A DNA stretch of 64,000 bases, taken from contig NZ_BAAAWE010000001.1 of the NCBI RefSeq assembly GCF_039534915.1, positions 3,286,001 through 3,350,000 of the forward strand, given 5' to 3'. A program made the translations under genes and the position numbers. Under the pieces are notes generated by a model. The model worked only from the letters and a program-made list of their open reading frames with translations. It searched no databases and was not told the DNA's origin. The first letter of the stretch is position 1. Every line of letters starts with the position of its first letter. Of the stretch, positions 1 to 7,845 are shown piece after piece. This DNA comes from Streptomyces roseofulvus. Its GTDB lineage: Bacteria; Actinomycetota; Actinomycetes; Streptomycetales; Streptomycetaceae.

Positions 1-1327
1 CGAGGTCGGTGAGGACCGTCGTGGTGCCCGCCTTGAGGGAGACCGTCCGGGTGGCGGGGCTGCCGCCCTCGGTGCCGGCCGAGGCGGTGACCTTCACCTG
101 GGCGGCGGCCTCGGGGGCGGTGAGCGCGAGGGCGGTGCCCTTGGCGCGGTTGTCGGCGACGGTGGCGCGGGCGGTGACGGGGGCGGCGCCGGAGATGAAC
201 GCCATCTCCTGGTCGGAGCCCTTGCCGCGGACCACCCGGAGCGCGGCCACGACCGGGATCTGCTTCTTCGGGTCGGTCGGGGTGAGCATCAGGGCGGCGG
301 CGGAGCCGCGGGTGAGGTCGGGCAGCTCCACGGAGGCGGTCATGCCGGCCTTGACGTGTACGGACTCGGCGGCGGCGGGGACGATCGTGCCGTTCGCGGT
401 GACCAGCTGGATCTTCAGGTCGGCGTCGGACTCGCCCGGGGCGAAGGCGACGAGCCGGACGCCGGTGGCGTCGGCCGGGATGCCGGGGAGCACGACGCGG
501 GCCGCCGGGTCGGCGGAGGCGGCGAGCCAGTCGCTGCCCACGCCGTCGGCGGCGGAGCCGAGGGCGGCGCCGACCCGGCCGCTGCGGGTGGTGACGTGGG
601 CCGTCAGGTTCTCCATGGCGCCTTCGGTGAGGAGGGGGCCGAGGAGGACGGGGACGGTGGCGTGCGGCGGGACCTGCACGCCCTCGGGGATGGTGGTCTT
701 CAGCTCGCCCTCGGGGCCGTACAGCTCGATGTCGGCGACGGCGAGGGTGTCGTCCGGGTTGGTGAGGTGGATGTAGTCGGCGCGGCCCTTGGCGGTGGAG
801 GCGGCCGGGAACCAGAAGTCGGTGTCCGGGGCGGCGCAGTTCAGGCCGAGGAGGCCGCGGGCGGCGCCGGCCGTGACGAGCGTCGTCTGCTGGACGGTCC
901 AGCCGGGGGCGAGGGTGCCGGTGGCGGTGCCGGTGAGGCCGTGGGTGACGGCGCCGTCCGCGTCGGCGGAGACCGGCTTGCCGGGGGTGGTGACGGAGGC
1001 GGGGGCCTTCGGCGCCTTGCCCTTCTTGCCGGCCGCGTTCGGGTTCTTGGCGACGCCGAGGACGGCGGTGGGCTTCGGTGCCGTGCCGGCGCCGGCGGCC
1101 GGGGCCGCGGTGCCGGGCGGGGTGTACGAGGTGATGAGCGTCTCGGCGATCTCCGAGCCGCTGGGGGCGGGGCAGAGCAGGCTGGTGCGCTCGACGGGGA
1201 GGCGGGCCGCCTGGGGTGCGGCGGCGGTCGCGGCGGCGGGCTCGCCGGGGGCGGTCAGCGCGGCGAAGCCGGTGACGCCGGCGAGGGCGGTGGCGACCGC
1301 GATCAGGGAGACGGTGGTGCGGTTCAC
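1..1327 (-). CDS. DUF5719-family secreted/membrane-anchored protein (partial, 3' end outside the window)
   Basis: The open frame starts at a GTG (1325-1327) that overlaps the TGA of the upstream glycosyltransferase in a GTGA junction. It runs off the left edge with no stop, so only about 442 codons are visible. The protein begins MNRTTVSLIAVATALAGV, a hydrophobic signal or anchor segment. An Ala/Pro/Lys-rich linker follows, then a long Ala/Gly/Thr/Val-rich extracellular region. Third positions are almost all G or C on this strand. In Streptomyces a DUF5719 protein typically sits directly behind this membrane glycosyltransferase. Translational coupling suggests the two act together at the cell surface. 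The biochemical role is unknown to me, and the family name comes from context plus N-terminal character. Confidence 0.75.
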   Translation of the reverse strand, partial: MNRTTVSLIAVATALAGVTGFAALTAPGEPAAATAAAPQAARLPVERTSLLCPAPSGSEIAETLITSYTPPGTAAPAAGAGTAPKPTAVLGVAKNPNAAGKKGKAPKAPASVTTPGKPVSADADGAVTHGLTGTATGTLAPGWTVQQTTLVTAGAARGLLGLNCAAPDTDFWFPAASTAKGRADYIHLTNPDDTLAVADIELYGPEGELKTTIPEGVQVPPHATVPVLLGPLLTEGAMENLTAHVTTRSGRVGAALGSAADGVGSDWLAASADPAARVVLPGIPADATGVRLVAFAPGESDADLKIQLVTANGTIVPAAAESVHVKAGMTASVELPDLTRGSAAALMLTPTDPKKQIPVVAALRVVRGKGSDQEMAFISGAAPVTARATVADNRAKGTALALTAPEAAAQVKVTASAGTEGGSPATRTVSLKAGTTTVLTDL

Positions 1328-4300
1328 TGGTTGCTGCTCCCGTCGGGACGCTGCTCGGTCTCGTGGCCCTGGGGGTACCCGTAGTCGTAGCCGGGGGCGT
1401 ACCCCTCGTGGGGGGCGTACGCCTGGGGGTCGTAGCCCTGGGGCACCTGCTGGGGGTCGTACGCCTGGGTCTGGTCGTAACCCTCGTAGCCCTGGCCCTG
1501 GTCGTAGCCCTGGCTCTGGCCCTGGTCGTAGCCCTGGCCCTGGTCGTAGCCCTGGGTGGCCGGGTAGCCGCCCTGCGGGTCGTAGCCCTGGTCCTGGTCG
1601 TAGCCCTGCCGGGGGTACGCGTACGCCTGCTGCTGGTACGGGTCGGCGGCGTACTCCTGGGCGTAGCCCTGCTGGTCGTACGCGGCGTACTGCTGCTGGG
1701 CGTAGGCCGGGTCCTGGGCGGCGCCGTCCCACTCGTCCGGTGCGGCGGTCTGCTGGCCGGGGATGGCGGCGGGCTCGGCGGGGTGGCCGGCGTCGGGGGC
1801 GTCGTGCCATGCCTCGGGCGCCTCGGCGGCAGCGGCGGCGGTCTCGGCCTCGGCGGCGGCGCGCAGGCGGCGGGCGCGGCGGCCGTCGCCGTCGGTGGCC
1901 TGGGCCGGGATGGCCGTCTCCTCCTCGGGCAGGTCGTCGTCGATCTCGCGGCGGCGGCCGGGCAGGGCCATGACGACGAGGACGACGGCGAGGCCGAGCT
2001 GGGTCCAGATCCAGACGGTGTGCGCGAACGGCTCGTCGTAGGTGAGGGCGAGGCGGCCGCCGTTCGCGGGGAGCTGGAAGCCCTGCGCCCAGCCGTCGAC
2101 GGTGGTCGGGGTGAGCGCCGTGCCGTCGAGGGTGGCGGTCCAGCCCTCGTCGGCGCGGTCGGCGACGCGCAGGATCCGGCCGGCGGGGCCCGCGGGGATG
2201 TCGGCGTGGGCCTCGACGGGGCCGGCCGGGACCAGGACGGCCTTGGCGGCCTCGGTGTCGGTCGCGGCGCCGGTCTTGGCGGCGGGCGGGACGATCATCA
2301 CGCGGGCGATCTCGCGGTCGACGCGCCAGAGCGCGGCGCCGTCGAGCTGGCTGAGCCGGGAGAGGCCGGGGGTGGTGTCGAGGACGCGGCTCATCTGGCG
2401 CGGCGAGCCGTCCTTCACGAGCACGTACCGGATGGCGAAGGCGCTCAGTTCCTGCGTCTGGTCGGCGCCGGAGCCGGCGACGAGCTTGGCGACGACGGAG
2501 TCGAGGCGGGGGTCGGGCTCGGCGGTCGCGGTCAGTTCGGCGTCGCCGAGGCGGGCGCCGGAGCCGCGGACCAGGGTGTAGTCGACCGCGCCGGGCGAGC
2601 TGCCGGAGAGCACCAGGGTGCGCGGCTGGTCCTCCTGGCCGCTCTCCTCGGCGACGAAGGCGGGGACCTGGACGGGGTCGCGGCGGGTCAGCGGGCCGTC
2701 GGCGCCGCCGATCATCCAGCCGGCGGCGGCGACGGCGGGGCCGAGGGCGCAGGCGAGGGCGATCAGCGCGGCGACGGGCTGGCGCCAGCCGAAGCCGTGG
2801 GCGGCGACGCGGGTGCGGCCGCCCTCGGCGCCGAGCATGCCGGCGGCGATGAGGGCGGCGCCGTAGACGAGGGTGGCGGGGCCGGCCCAGCCGGTGCCGT
2901 CGGCGCCGTTGGCCAGGGCGGCGAAGAGCAGGCCGGTGAGGGCGGCGGCCCAGGCGGTCAGGACGGCGAACCGGCGCTCCTCGCGGAGGAGGGCGGCGAG
3001 CGCGGCGAGGACCAGGCCGAGGAGGAGGACGCCGCCGGTGGTGCCGGGGCCGCCGGGGCTGCTCGCGAGCAGGTCGAGGGCGGTGGCGGTGCCGGTGCGC
3101 AGGTCGAGGCCGGCCTCGTGGAGGAAGCCGGAGGGGCTGGTCAGCAGGGAGAGCGACCAGGGGGCCAGGGCGAGCACGGGGACGCCGACGGCGGCGAGGA
3201 AGCGGAGCCCGTACGCGGTGATGTCGTCGCGGCGGACGGCGAGGACGCCGAGGCCGAGGAGGACCGCGAGCGGCCACACGATCGGGGTGAACGCGGTGGT
3301 GACGGTGAGCAGCAGCGCGTACGCCCAGGTGGCGCGCCAGCTGCCGCGGTCGGGGCGGTTGAAGCCGTGCGCGGCGACGGCCGCGCGGGCGGTCAGCGGC
3401 AGCAGGATCGCGAGGATCGCGGTGCCGAGCCTGCCGGTGGCGAGGGCGCCGGTGGCGGCGGGCAGGAAGGCGTACGCGATGGCGCCCCAGGCGAGCAGGA
3501 GGCGGGAGCCGACGAGGCCGCGGCCGGCGAAGTAGGCGGTGAAGCCGGCGAGCGGCACCGAGCAGACGAGCAGCACGGTGAGCGCGGTCGAGGTGGAGCC
3601 GAGGAAGAGGGCGGAGAGCGCGGCGAGGATGCCGAGGTAGGGCGGGGCGCTCTGGGTGCCGCCGGTGCCGAGGGTGTGCCAGGCGTCCGCGTACCGGTTC
3701 CACAGCTCGGAGACCGTGTCGGGGGCGGGCAGCAGGACCCCGCCGGCGAGGGAGCCGCCGGCGAAGAGGTTGCGGCAGGCGACGAGGGAGACGACGAGGA
3801 GGAGGGCGAAGAGGACCGGGCCGGGCTTGCGGGCGATCTTCTTCAGCCGGGCGAACTGCTCGATCTCCAGGAAGTCGGCGTCGTCGCCGCCGGGGCCGGA
3901 CTCGACGGCGCCGTGGCGGGAGCCGGAGTCGGACTCGTCCGCGCCGAAGTGGGAGACGAGCTGTTCGGCGGCGGCGCGGACGGTGGCGCCGGGCGGCGGG
4001 AAGAGGGGGCGGAAGTCGCCGAGCGGCACGGCCGGGTTCTTGCGCCGTTTGCGCGCGGCGAGGATCCGCTCGGGGCGCAGCACGGTGGTGAGGAGGCCGG
4101 TGATCTCGTCCACGGCCTGGCCGGGGGCCTTGCCGACGAGAAGGCCGAGGGTGCGCAGCAGGGTGCCGACGACGAGCCGGAGGAAGACGTACGGGAGGGC
4201 GCGGCCGGGGCTGTTGGCGAGCAGCGTGTAGACGGCGGCGGCCTTGTCGACGCGGTGCGGGCTGGCGGCGGTGCGGCCGGCGCAGTCGACGGTGCGGCGC

Positions 4301-5100
4301 TCGCGGGCGGACGCCTCGGCGTGCCGGAGGACGGCGTCGGGGGCGACGAGGACGCGGTGGCCGGCGGAGTGGGCGCGCCAGCAGAGGTCGACGTCGTCGC
4401 GCATCAGGGGCAGCCGGCGGTCGAAGCCGCCGAGCTCCTCGAAGACGTCGCGGCGGACGAGCATGCCGGCGGTGGAGACGGAGAGGACCGAGCGGATCTG
4501 GTCGTGCTGGCCCTGGTCCTGTTCGCGGCGGTCGAGGCCGGTCCAGCGGCGGCCGCTGCGGGCGATGGTGACGCCGGCTTCGAGGAGCTGCTTCCGGTCG
4601 TACCAGCCGCGCAGCTTGGGGCCGATGACGGCGGCGTCGGCGTCCGCGTCGGCGACGCGGAGGAGTTCGGCGAGGGCGCCGGGCTCGGGGGCGCAGTCGT
4701 CGTGCAGCAGCCAGAGCCACTGGACCGGCTCGCCGTGCGGCAGTTCGGGGAGGTCGTACGCGTCGTCGTTCCAGGTGCGGCTGACCGGGTCCCAGCCGCT
4801 GGGGCGCTTCAGATAGGGCAGGTCCTCGGGACCGAGCACGGGCGCGGTGCGGACGGCCTCGTCGACGGCGGCGCCGAAGCCGGTGCGGCGTGCGAGGTGC
4901 AGGACGCGGTCGGCTCCGACGGCGTCGGCGACGAGCTGCGCGGAGTCGTCGGCGCTGCCGGTGTCGGCGGCGATCACGCTCTGCACCGGGCGCTCCTGGG
5001 CGAGCAGCCCGGAGAGCGCGTCGGGCAGCCAGCGGGCTCCGTCGTGGGTGACGAGCACGGCGGTGACGACGTGCCTGGGGAACTCAGGAGTTGAGGACAT
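1324..5100 (-). CDS. Large multi-pass GT2-family glycosyltransferase with Gln/Tyr-rich C-terminal tail
   Basis: This protein of 1258 aa starts at ATG 5100. Residues of roughly 8-300 form a GT-A fold: VTAVLVTHDGARWLPDAL at the nucleotide-sugar side, an HDDC metal-binding motif, and a later DDVDLCWRAHSAGH acceptor-side motif. Several hydrophobic helices follow (LLVVSLVACRNLFAGG, then many Leu/Ala-rich spans) and then a large presumed extracytoplasmic region ending in a last membrane helix near VWIWTQLGLAVVLVVMALPG. The final ~150 residues are disordered, rich in Gln, Tyr, Asp and Gly, with repeated GYDQGQ units. It probably transfers a sugar to a lipid-linked or wall acceptor. Substrate is unknown. 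It is co-translated with the DUF5719 gene (GTGA overlap). Confidence 0.85.
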   Translation of the reverse strand: MSSTPEFPRHVVTAVLVTHDGARWLPDALSGLLAQERPVQSVIAADTGSADDSAQLVADAVGADRVLHLARRTGFGAAVDEAVRTAPVLGPEDLPYLKRPSGWDPVSRTWNDDAYDLPELPHGEPVQWLWLLHDDCAPEPGALAELLRVADADADAAVIGPKLRGWYDRKQLLEAGVTIARSGRRWTGLDRREQDQGQHDQIRSVLSVSTAGMLVRRDVFEELGGFDRRLPLMRDDVDLCWRAHSAGHRVLVAPDAVLRHAEASARERRTVDCAGRTAASPHRVDKAAAVYTLLANSPGRALPYVFLRLVVGTLLRTLGLLVGKAPGQAVDEITGLLTTVLRPERILAARKRRKNPAVPLGDFRPLFPPPGATVRAAAEQLVSHFGADESDSGSRHGAVESGPGGDDADFLEIEQFARLKKIARKPGPVLFALLLVVSLVACRNLFAGGSLAGGVLLPAPDTVSELWNRYADAWHTLGTGGTQSAPPYLGILAALSALFLGSTSTALTVLLVCSVPLAGFTAYFAGRGLVGSRLLLAWGAIAYAFLPAATGALATGRLGTAILAILLPLTARAAVAAHGFNRPDRGSWRATWAYALLLTVTTAFTPIVWPLAVLLGLGVLAVRRDDITAYGLRFLAAVGVPVLALAPWSLSLLTSPSGFLHEAGLDLRTGTATALDLLASSPGGPGTTGGVLLLGLVLAALAALLREERRFAVLTAWAAALTGLLFAALANGADGTGWAGPATLVYGAALIAAGMLGAEGGRTRVAAHGFGWRQPVAALIALACALGPAVAAAGWMIGGADGPLTRRDPVQVPAFVAEESGQEDQPRTLVLSGSSPGAVDYTLVRGSGARLGDAELTATAEPDPRLDSVVAKLVAGSGADQTQELSAFAIRYVLVKDGSPRQMSRVLDTTPGLSRLSQLDGAALWRVDREIARVMIVPPAAKTGAATDTEAAKAVLVPAGPVEAHADIPAGPAGRILRVADRADEGWTATLDGTALTPTTVDGWAQGFQLPANGGRLALTYDEPFAHTVWIWTQLGLAVVLVVMALPGRRREIDDDLPEEETAIPAQATDGDGRRARRLRAAAEAETAAAAAEAPEAWHDAPDAGHPAEPAAIPGQQTAAPDEWDGAAQDPAYAQQQYAAYDQQGYAQEYAADPYQQQAYAYPRQGYDQDQGYDPQGGYPATQGYDQGQGYDQGQSQGYDQGQGYEGYDQTQAYDPQQVPQGYDPQAYAPHEGYAPGYDYGYPQGHETEQRPDGSSNQ
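1495..1613 (-). repeat. In-frame short tandem repeats encoding GYDQGQ units
   Basis: Within the glycosyltransferase 3' end, the unit CCCTGGTCGTAGCCCTGG recurs with small variations, giving tandem GYDQGQ/GYDPQG peptides on the minus strand. The repeats keep frame. They are coding low-complexity sequence, not a CRISPR array, because units are contiguous without unique spacers. Confidence 0.8.
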
Positions 5101-5437
5101 CGAGCTGCGGGCCCTCCGGCCGGGGTCGCCCCTTGGCGGGGCGTGGGAGCGGCTTGGACGGAGGCCCACACTAGTGGCTGCGGGTGAGAGGGCCGGTCGG
5201 TGCGGGCGGCTCGGGGGCGCGGGACCGGGCCGGTGCGGGGCGCCGGGGGTCGGCGTTGCGGAGGGCGGGCGCCGCCCGGCGGGGTTTGTGCCCACCCTTC
5301 CCCAGACTCCGTCCGGGGGGACCCCCAGCCCTTGCGGAACGCCTGCCCCCACACGGGTCGGCCGCGGCCCGCGACGCGGAACGGTCCGCCTCCGTGCCGG
5401 GCACAGGTGCGGACCGTGAAGTGGTTACAGGTACGGG
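5101..5437. other. 337-nt intergenic region with a dispersed-repeat-like hairpin
   Basis: No gene is supported here. The region holds a short hairpin near 5135-5151 (CGCCCC-TTGG-GGCG type). It also holds a G/C-rich block (5283-5345) whose minus-strand reading contains GGGTGGGCACAAAC and GGGGGTCCCCCC. Similar strings recur elsewhere in the window (GGGTGGGCACAAC near 55412, TGGGGGTCCCCCC at 45061), which suggests a dispersed Streptomyces intergenic element. It lies downstream of whiB and could contribute to its termination, although no U-tract is visible. Confidence 0.45.
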
Positions 5438-5701
5438 TCAGACGGCGGCCTTCTTGAGGCGGCGGCGTTCGCGTTCGGAGAGGCCGCCCCAGATGCCGAA
5501 GCGCTCGTCGTTCTGGAGGGCGTACTCCAGGCATTCGGAGCGGACCTCGCAGGCGAGGCAGACCTTCTTGGCCTCTCGGGTCGAGCCGCCCTTCTCGGGG
5601 AAGAAGGACTCGGGGTCGGTCTGGGCGCACAGTGCGCGCTCCTGCCAGCCGATCTCCTCGTCCGCGTCCTCGACCAGCAGTTCCTGGAACAACTCGGTCA
5701 T
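5438..5701 (-). CDS. whiB: WhiB, Fe-S-cluster developmental regulator
   Basis: This protein of 87 aa starts at ATG 5701, preceded by GAGGGG. The open frame extends 33 codons upstream but those residues do not resemble the family. Cys25, Cys48, Cys51 and Cys57 form the [4Fe-4S] ligand set (C-x22-C-x2-C-x5-C), followed by the GIWGG turn (69-73) and the basic tail RERRRLKKAAV. Length and sequence match Streptomyces WhiB as I remember it. In Streptomyces WhiB works with WhiA to switch aerial hyphae from growth to sporulation septation. The gene is monocistronic here, with a long upstream control region shared with the divergent cysteine-dioxygenase locus. Confidence 0.93.
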   Translation of the reverse strand: MTELFQELLVEDADEEIGWQERALCAQTDPESFFPEKGGSTREAKKVCLACEVRSECLEYALQNDERFGIWGGLSERERRRLKKAAV

Positions 5702-5771
5702 CTGCGCCCCTCGTCCGTCTGTGCGTCCCGTGGTGTGGCCGTGATCGAAACGGCCGAACGACACGAGTGAA

Positions 5772-5800
5772 ATTACAAGTTCGTGCTCTGTGCGAGTCAA
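5772..5800 (-). promoter_or_regulatory. Candidate whiB promoter
   Basis: On the minus strand TTGACT (5800-5795), a 17-bp spacer and TGTAAT (5777-5772) form a good housekeeping-type promoter, about 70 nt upstream of the chosen whiB ATG. The start point is inferred and not measured. Confidence 0.55.
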
Positions 5801-5866
5801 GCCGAGATCTGCTATTGGGCCCCGTATTCACTCTGCGGAACCAAGCGTATGCGAAAAGTGTTCAAA

Positions 5867-5882
5867 TCACCAAAAAACGTGA
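5867..5882. promoter_or_regulatory. Inverted repeat TCAC-N8-GTGA upstream of whiB
   Basis: The repeat lies in the A/T-richest stretch of the region, about 65 bp upstream of the candidate -35. whiB is a reported target of BldD in S. coelicolor, and the half-sites resemble BldD-type GTnAC/TnAC elements. The spacing differs from the consensus I recall, so assignment to BldD is only a suggestion. Confidence 0.3.
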
Positions 5883-6127
5883 CACATGCCGCTGGCCGAT
5901 CCCGCCGTGTCGTACCTCCACCCAGAAGGACGTACGAGGCTTGGATCTTGTTGCGATCCAGCCATGGAAGCGATCCGGATCACAGTCCGGTCACGGACGC
6001 GATCCGTCGCCGCCATGTCCACGGCCACGACTGCTGCGCCATGTTGCCTGGTCCGGGCATGAACAAACCTTTCTCCGGGCACTGCAACCGGATGAGGTGA
6101 AACATTACCCCCAAATCGGGCATTGAG

Positions 6128-6157
6128 TTGACAGTCGGGTACCCCTCCAGCCACTTT
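6128..6157 (+). promoter_or_regulatory. Promoter for a leaderless poly-Cys leader ORF
   Basis: TTGACA (6128-6133), an 18-bp spacer and CACTTT (6152-6157) lie so that transcription would start about 6-7 nt downstream. That is at or next to the ATG at 6164, and no ribosome-binding site precedes this ATG. The leader is therefore predicted to be translated from a leaderless mRNA. Confidence 0.55.
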
Positions 6158-6163
6158 GGTGGC

Positions 6164-6256
6164 ATGCCAGCGACCGCAGCGCCCTCCGCGACCCACGCCC
6201 GTGGGTTCCGCCGCGCTGTCCAGGCGCGCTGTTGCTGTTGCTGTTCCAGCTGTTGA
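6164..6256 (+). CDS. 30-aa leader peptide ending in a poly-cysteine run (putative cysteine-responsive attenuator)
   Basis: The short frame starts at ATG 6164 and stops at TGA 6254-6256. It begins MPATAAPSATHARG and ends with CCCCCSSC directly before the stop: five consecutive Cys codons (TGT TGC TGT TGC TGT), then TCC AGC TGT. Six Cys in the last eight codons of a 30-codon ORF is very unlikely by chance, and it lies 106 nt upstream of a cysteine-dioxygenase-like gene. Poly-Cys leaderless short ORFs act as cysteine-responsive attenuators in mycobacteria, where ribosome behaviour at Cys codons sets expression of the downstream operon. By analogy this leader would couple charged tRNA-Cys supply to cysteine degradation. 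The peptide itself probably has no function. Confidence 0.8.
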   Translation: MPATAAPSATHARGFRRAVQARCCCCCSSC

Positions 6257-6362
6257 TGCCGTAGGGCTCCAGCTTTCTCTGGCTTCGCCTCCCGCTTCAC
6301 CCTCTGTGCCTTCTCCGCCCCCAGCGTCACCCCTTCGTTTCTGCTGAGGAACCACCCCGCCC

Positions 6363-6875
6363 ATGAACATGGACAGCGACCTTCAGATCGCCGGCGACCT
6401 CATGGAGGTCCCGCACCTGCTCCAGCCCGAGCGCGAGCACCCCGTCACCGTGGCCGAGTTCGCCGGCCTCGCCCGCGAGATCGCCGCCGACCCCGACCGC
6501 TGGGCCCCGCACATCGAGTACGACGCCACCAGCCGCTGGTACCACCGCCTGCGCACCGGGCCCGGCTACGAGGTGTGGCTGCTCTCCTGGGTGCCCGGCC
6601 AGGGCAGCGGCCTCCACGACCACGGCCGCTCCTCCGGCGTCCTCACCGTCCTCCAGGGCGAGTTGACGGAGCGTACGGACCGGGGGGTGCGGACCCTGCG
6701 CCCCGGCACCCAGCGGATCTTCGCGCCCGGATACGTCCACGAGGTCGTCAACGACTCCCTGGAGCCCGTCGTCAGCCTGCACGTCTACTTCCCCGGACTG
6801 ACCGACATGCCCATGCACGAGTCCCTTCAGGGCCAGTGCGCCTCCCTGGCGTCAAGGGAGTCCCTGCCCGCCTGA
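6363..6875 (+). CDS. Cysteine dioxygenase family protein
   Basis: This 170-aa cupin starts at ATG 6363 (a second ATG at 6369 is possible), with GAGGA about 12 nt upstream. The metal-binding motif GLHDHGRSSG supplies His85 and His87, and YVHEV supplies His126, the three-His iron site of thiol dioxygenases. The expected product oxidises cysteine to cysteine sulfinate, the entry to cysteine breakdown in the cytosol. Related bacterial enzymes sometimes prefer other thiols such as 3-mercaptopropionate. The upstream poly-Cys leader argues for cysteine. It is followed at 13 nt by cofD, although the two have no obvious metabolic link. Confidence 0.85.
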   Translation: MNMDSDLQIAGDLMEVPHLLQPEREHPVTVAEFAGLAREIAADPDRWAPHIEYDATSRWYHRLRTGPGYEVWLLSWVPGQGSGLHDHGRSSGVLTVLQGELTERTDRGVRTLRPGTQRIFAPGYVHEVVNDSLEPVVSLHVYFPGLTDMPMHESLQGQCASLASRESLPA

Positions 6876-6888
6876 CAGACTGCTGTGC

Positions 6889-7845
6889 ATGCGCATTGTG
6901 GTTCTGGCCGGTGGCATCGGTGGTGCCCGTTTCCTTCGCGGTCTCAAGCAGGCCGTCCCGGACGCGGAGATCACGGTCGTCGGCAACACCGGTGACGACA
7001 TCCATCTCTTCGGGCTGAAGGTCTGCCCCGATCTGGACACGGTGATGTACACCCTCGGCGGTGGCATCCACGAGGAACAGGGCTGGGGTCGCGACGGCGA
7101 GACCTTCGCCGTCAAGGAGGAGCTCGCCGCGTACGGGGTCGGACCCGAGTGGTTCGGCCTCGGCGACCGGGACTTCGCCACCCACATCGTCCGGACGCAG
7201 ATGCTCGGCGCCGGCTACCCGCTGAGCGCCGTCACCGAGGCGCTGTGCGCCCGCTGGCAGCCCGGCGTACGGCTTCTCCCGATGTCCGACGACCGGGTCG
7301 AGACGCACGTCGCCATCGAGGCCGACGGCGAGCAGCGGGCCGTGCACTTCCAGGAGTACTGGGTGAAGCTCCGCGCTTCCGTCGACGCCAAGGCCGTCGT
7401 GCCCGTCGGCGCGGAGGCCGCCAAGCCCGCGCCCGGCGTCCTGGAGGCCGTCGCCGAGGCGGACGTCATCCTCCTCCCGCCGTCCAACCCCGTCGTCAGC
7501 GTCGGCACCATCCTCGCCGTGCCCGGCATCCGCGAGGCGGTCGCCGCCGCCGCCGCGCCGGTCGTCGGCCTCTCCCCCATCGTCGGGGACGCCCCCGTGC
7601 GCGGCATGGCCGACAAGGTCCTGGCCGCGGTCGGCGTCGAGTCGACGGCGGCGGCCGTGGCCCGTCACTACGGCTCCGACCTCGTCGACGGCTGGCTGGT
7701 GGACACCGTGGACGCCGGCTCCGTCGCCGACGTCGAGGCCGCGGGCATCGCCTGCCGGGCCGTGCCGCTGATGATGACCGACGTGGACGCCACCGCCGAG
7801 ATGGCGCGGGCCGCGCTCGCGCTGGCCGAGGAGGTACGCCGGTGA
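6889..7845 (+). CDS. cofD: CofD/FbiA, phosphoenolpyruvyl/phospholactyl transferase of F420 biosynthesis
   Basis: This 318-aa protein begins with the family signature [19 protein letters not shown], followed by [25 protein letters not shown], split here by the conserved NTGDD motif. It transfers the phospho-acyl group from the guanylylated precursor (lactyl-PP-G or enolpyruvyl-PP-G) to the deazaflavin Fo. In actinobacteria the product is dehydro-F420-0, which the next gene reduces. Its TGA overlaps the GTG start of fbiB (GTGA), so the two are translationally coupled. Length is normal for the family and no defects were seen. Confidence 0.95.
   Translation: MRIVVLAGGIGGARFLRGLKQAVPDAEITVVGNTGDDIHLFGLKVCPDLDTVMYTLGGGIHEEQGWGRDGETFAVKEELAAYGVGPEWFGLGDRDFATHIVRTQMLGAGYPLSAVTEALCARWQPGVRLLPMSDDRVETHVAIEADGEQRAVHFQEYWVKLRASVDAKAVVPVGAEAAKPAPGVLEAVAEADVILLPPSNPVVSVGTILAVPGIREAVAAAAAPVVGLSPIVGDAPVRGMADKVLAAVGVESTAAAVARHYGSDLVDGWLVDTVDAGSVADVEAAGIACRAVPLMMTDVDATAEMARAALALAEEVRR

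Larger units (their letters stand above)
5702..6163. other. Long divergent control region between whiB and the poly-Cys leader
   Basis: These 462 nt contain no convincing gene. They hold the whiB promoter, the TCAC/GTGA repeat, clustered GATCC strings around 5943-6003 (including GGATC-TTGTTGC-GATCC, a potential hairpin) and the promoter of the leader peptide. The A/T content is visibly higher than in the surrounding coding sequence. Confidence 0.6.

Noticed and set aside
1495..1613. Regularly spaced repeats resembling a CRISPR array
   Set aside because: Units are contiguous, coding and in frame (GYDQGQ), with no unique spacers.
1363..5094. Very long open frame (1243 codons) on the plus strand across the glycosyltransferase gene
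   Set aside because: It is antisense to the glycosyltransferase. The product is Gly/Ala/Val-rich without domains and arises because high G/C removes stop codons. The minus-strand frame has clear GT2 motifs.
5438..5800. Longer whiB product starting at 5800
   Set aside because: The extra 33 residues do not match the family, and the promoter -35 would lie inside the coding sequence.
6256..6264. Two-codon start-stop ORF (ATG CCG TAG) overlapping the stop of the poly-Cys leader
   Set aside because: It is too short to carry weight by itself. It could affect reinitiation, but nothing else in the sequence supports it.
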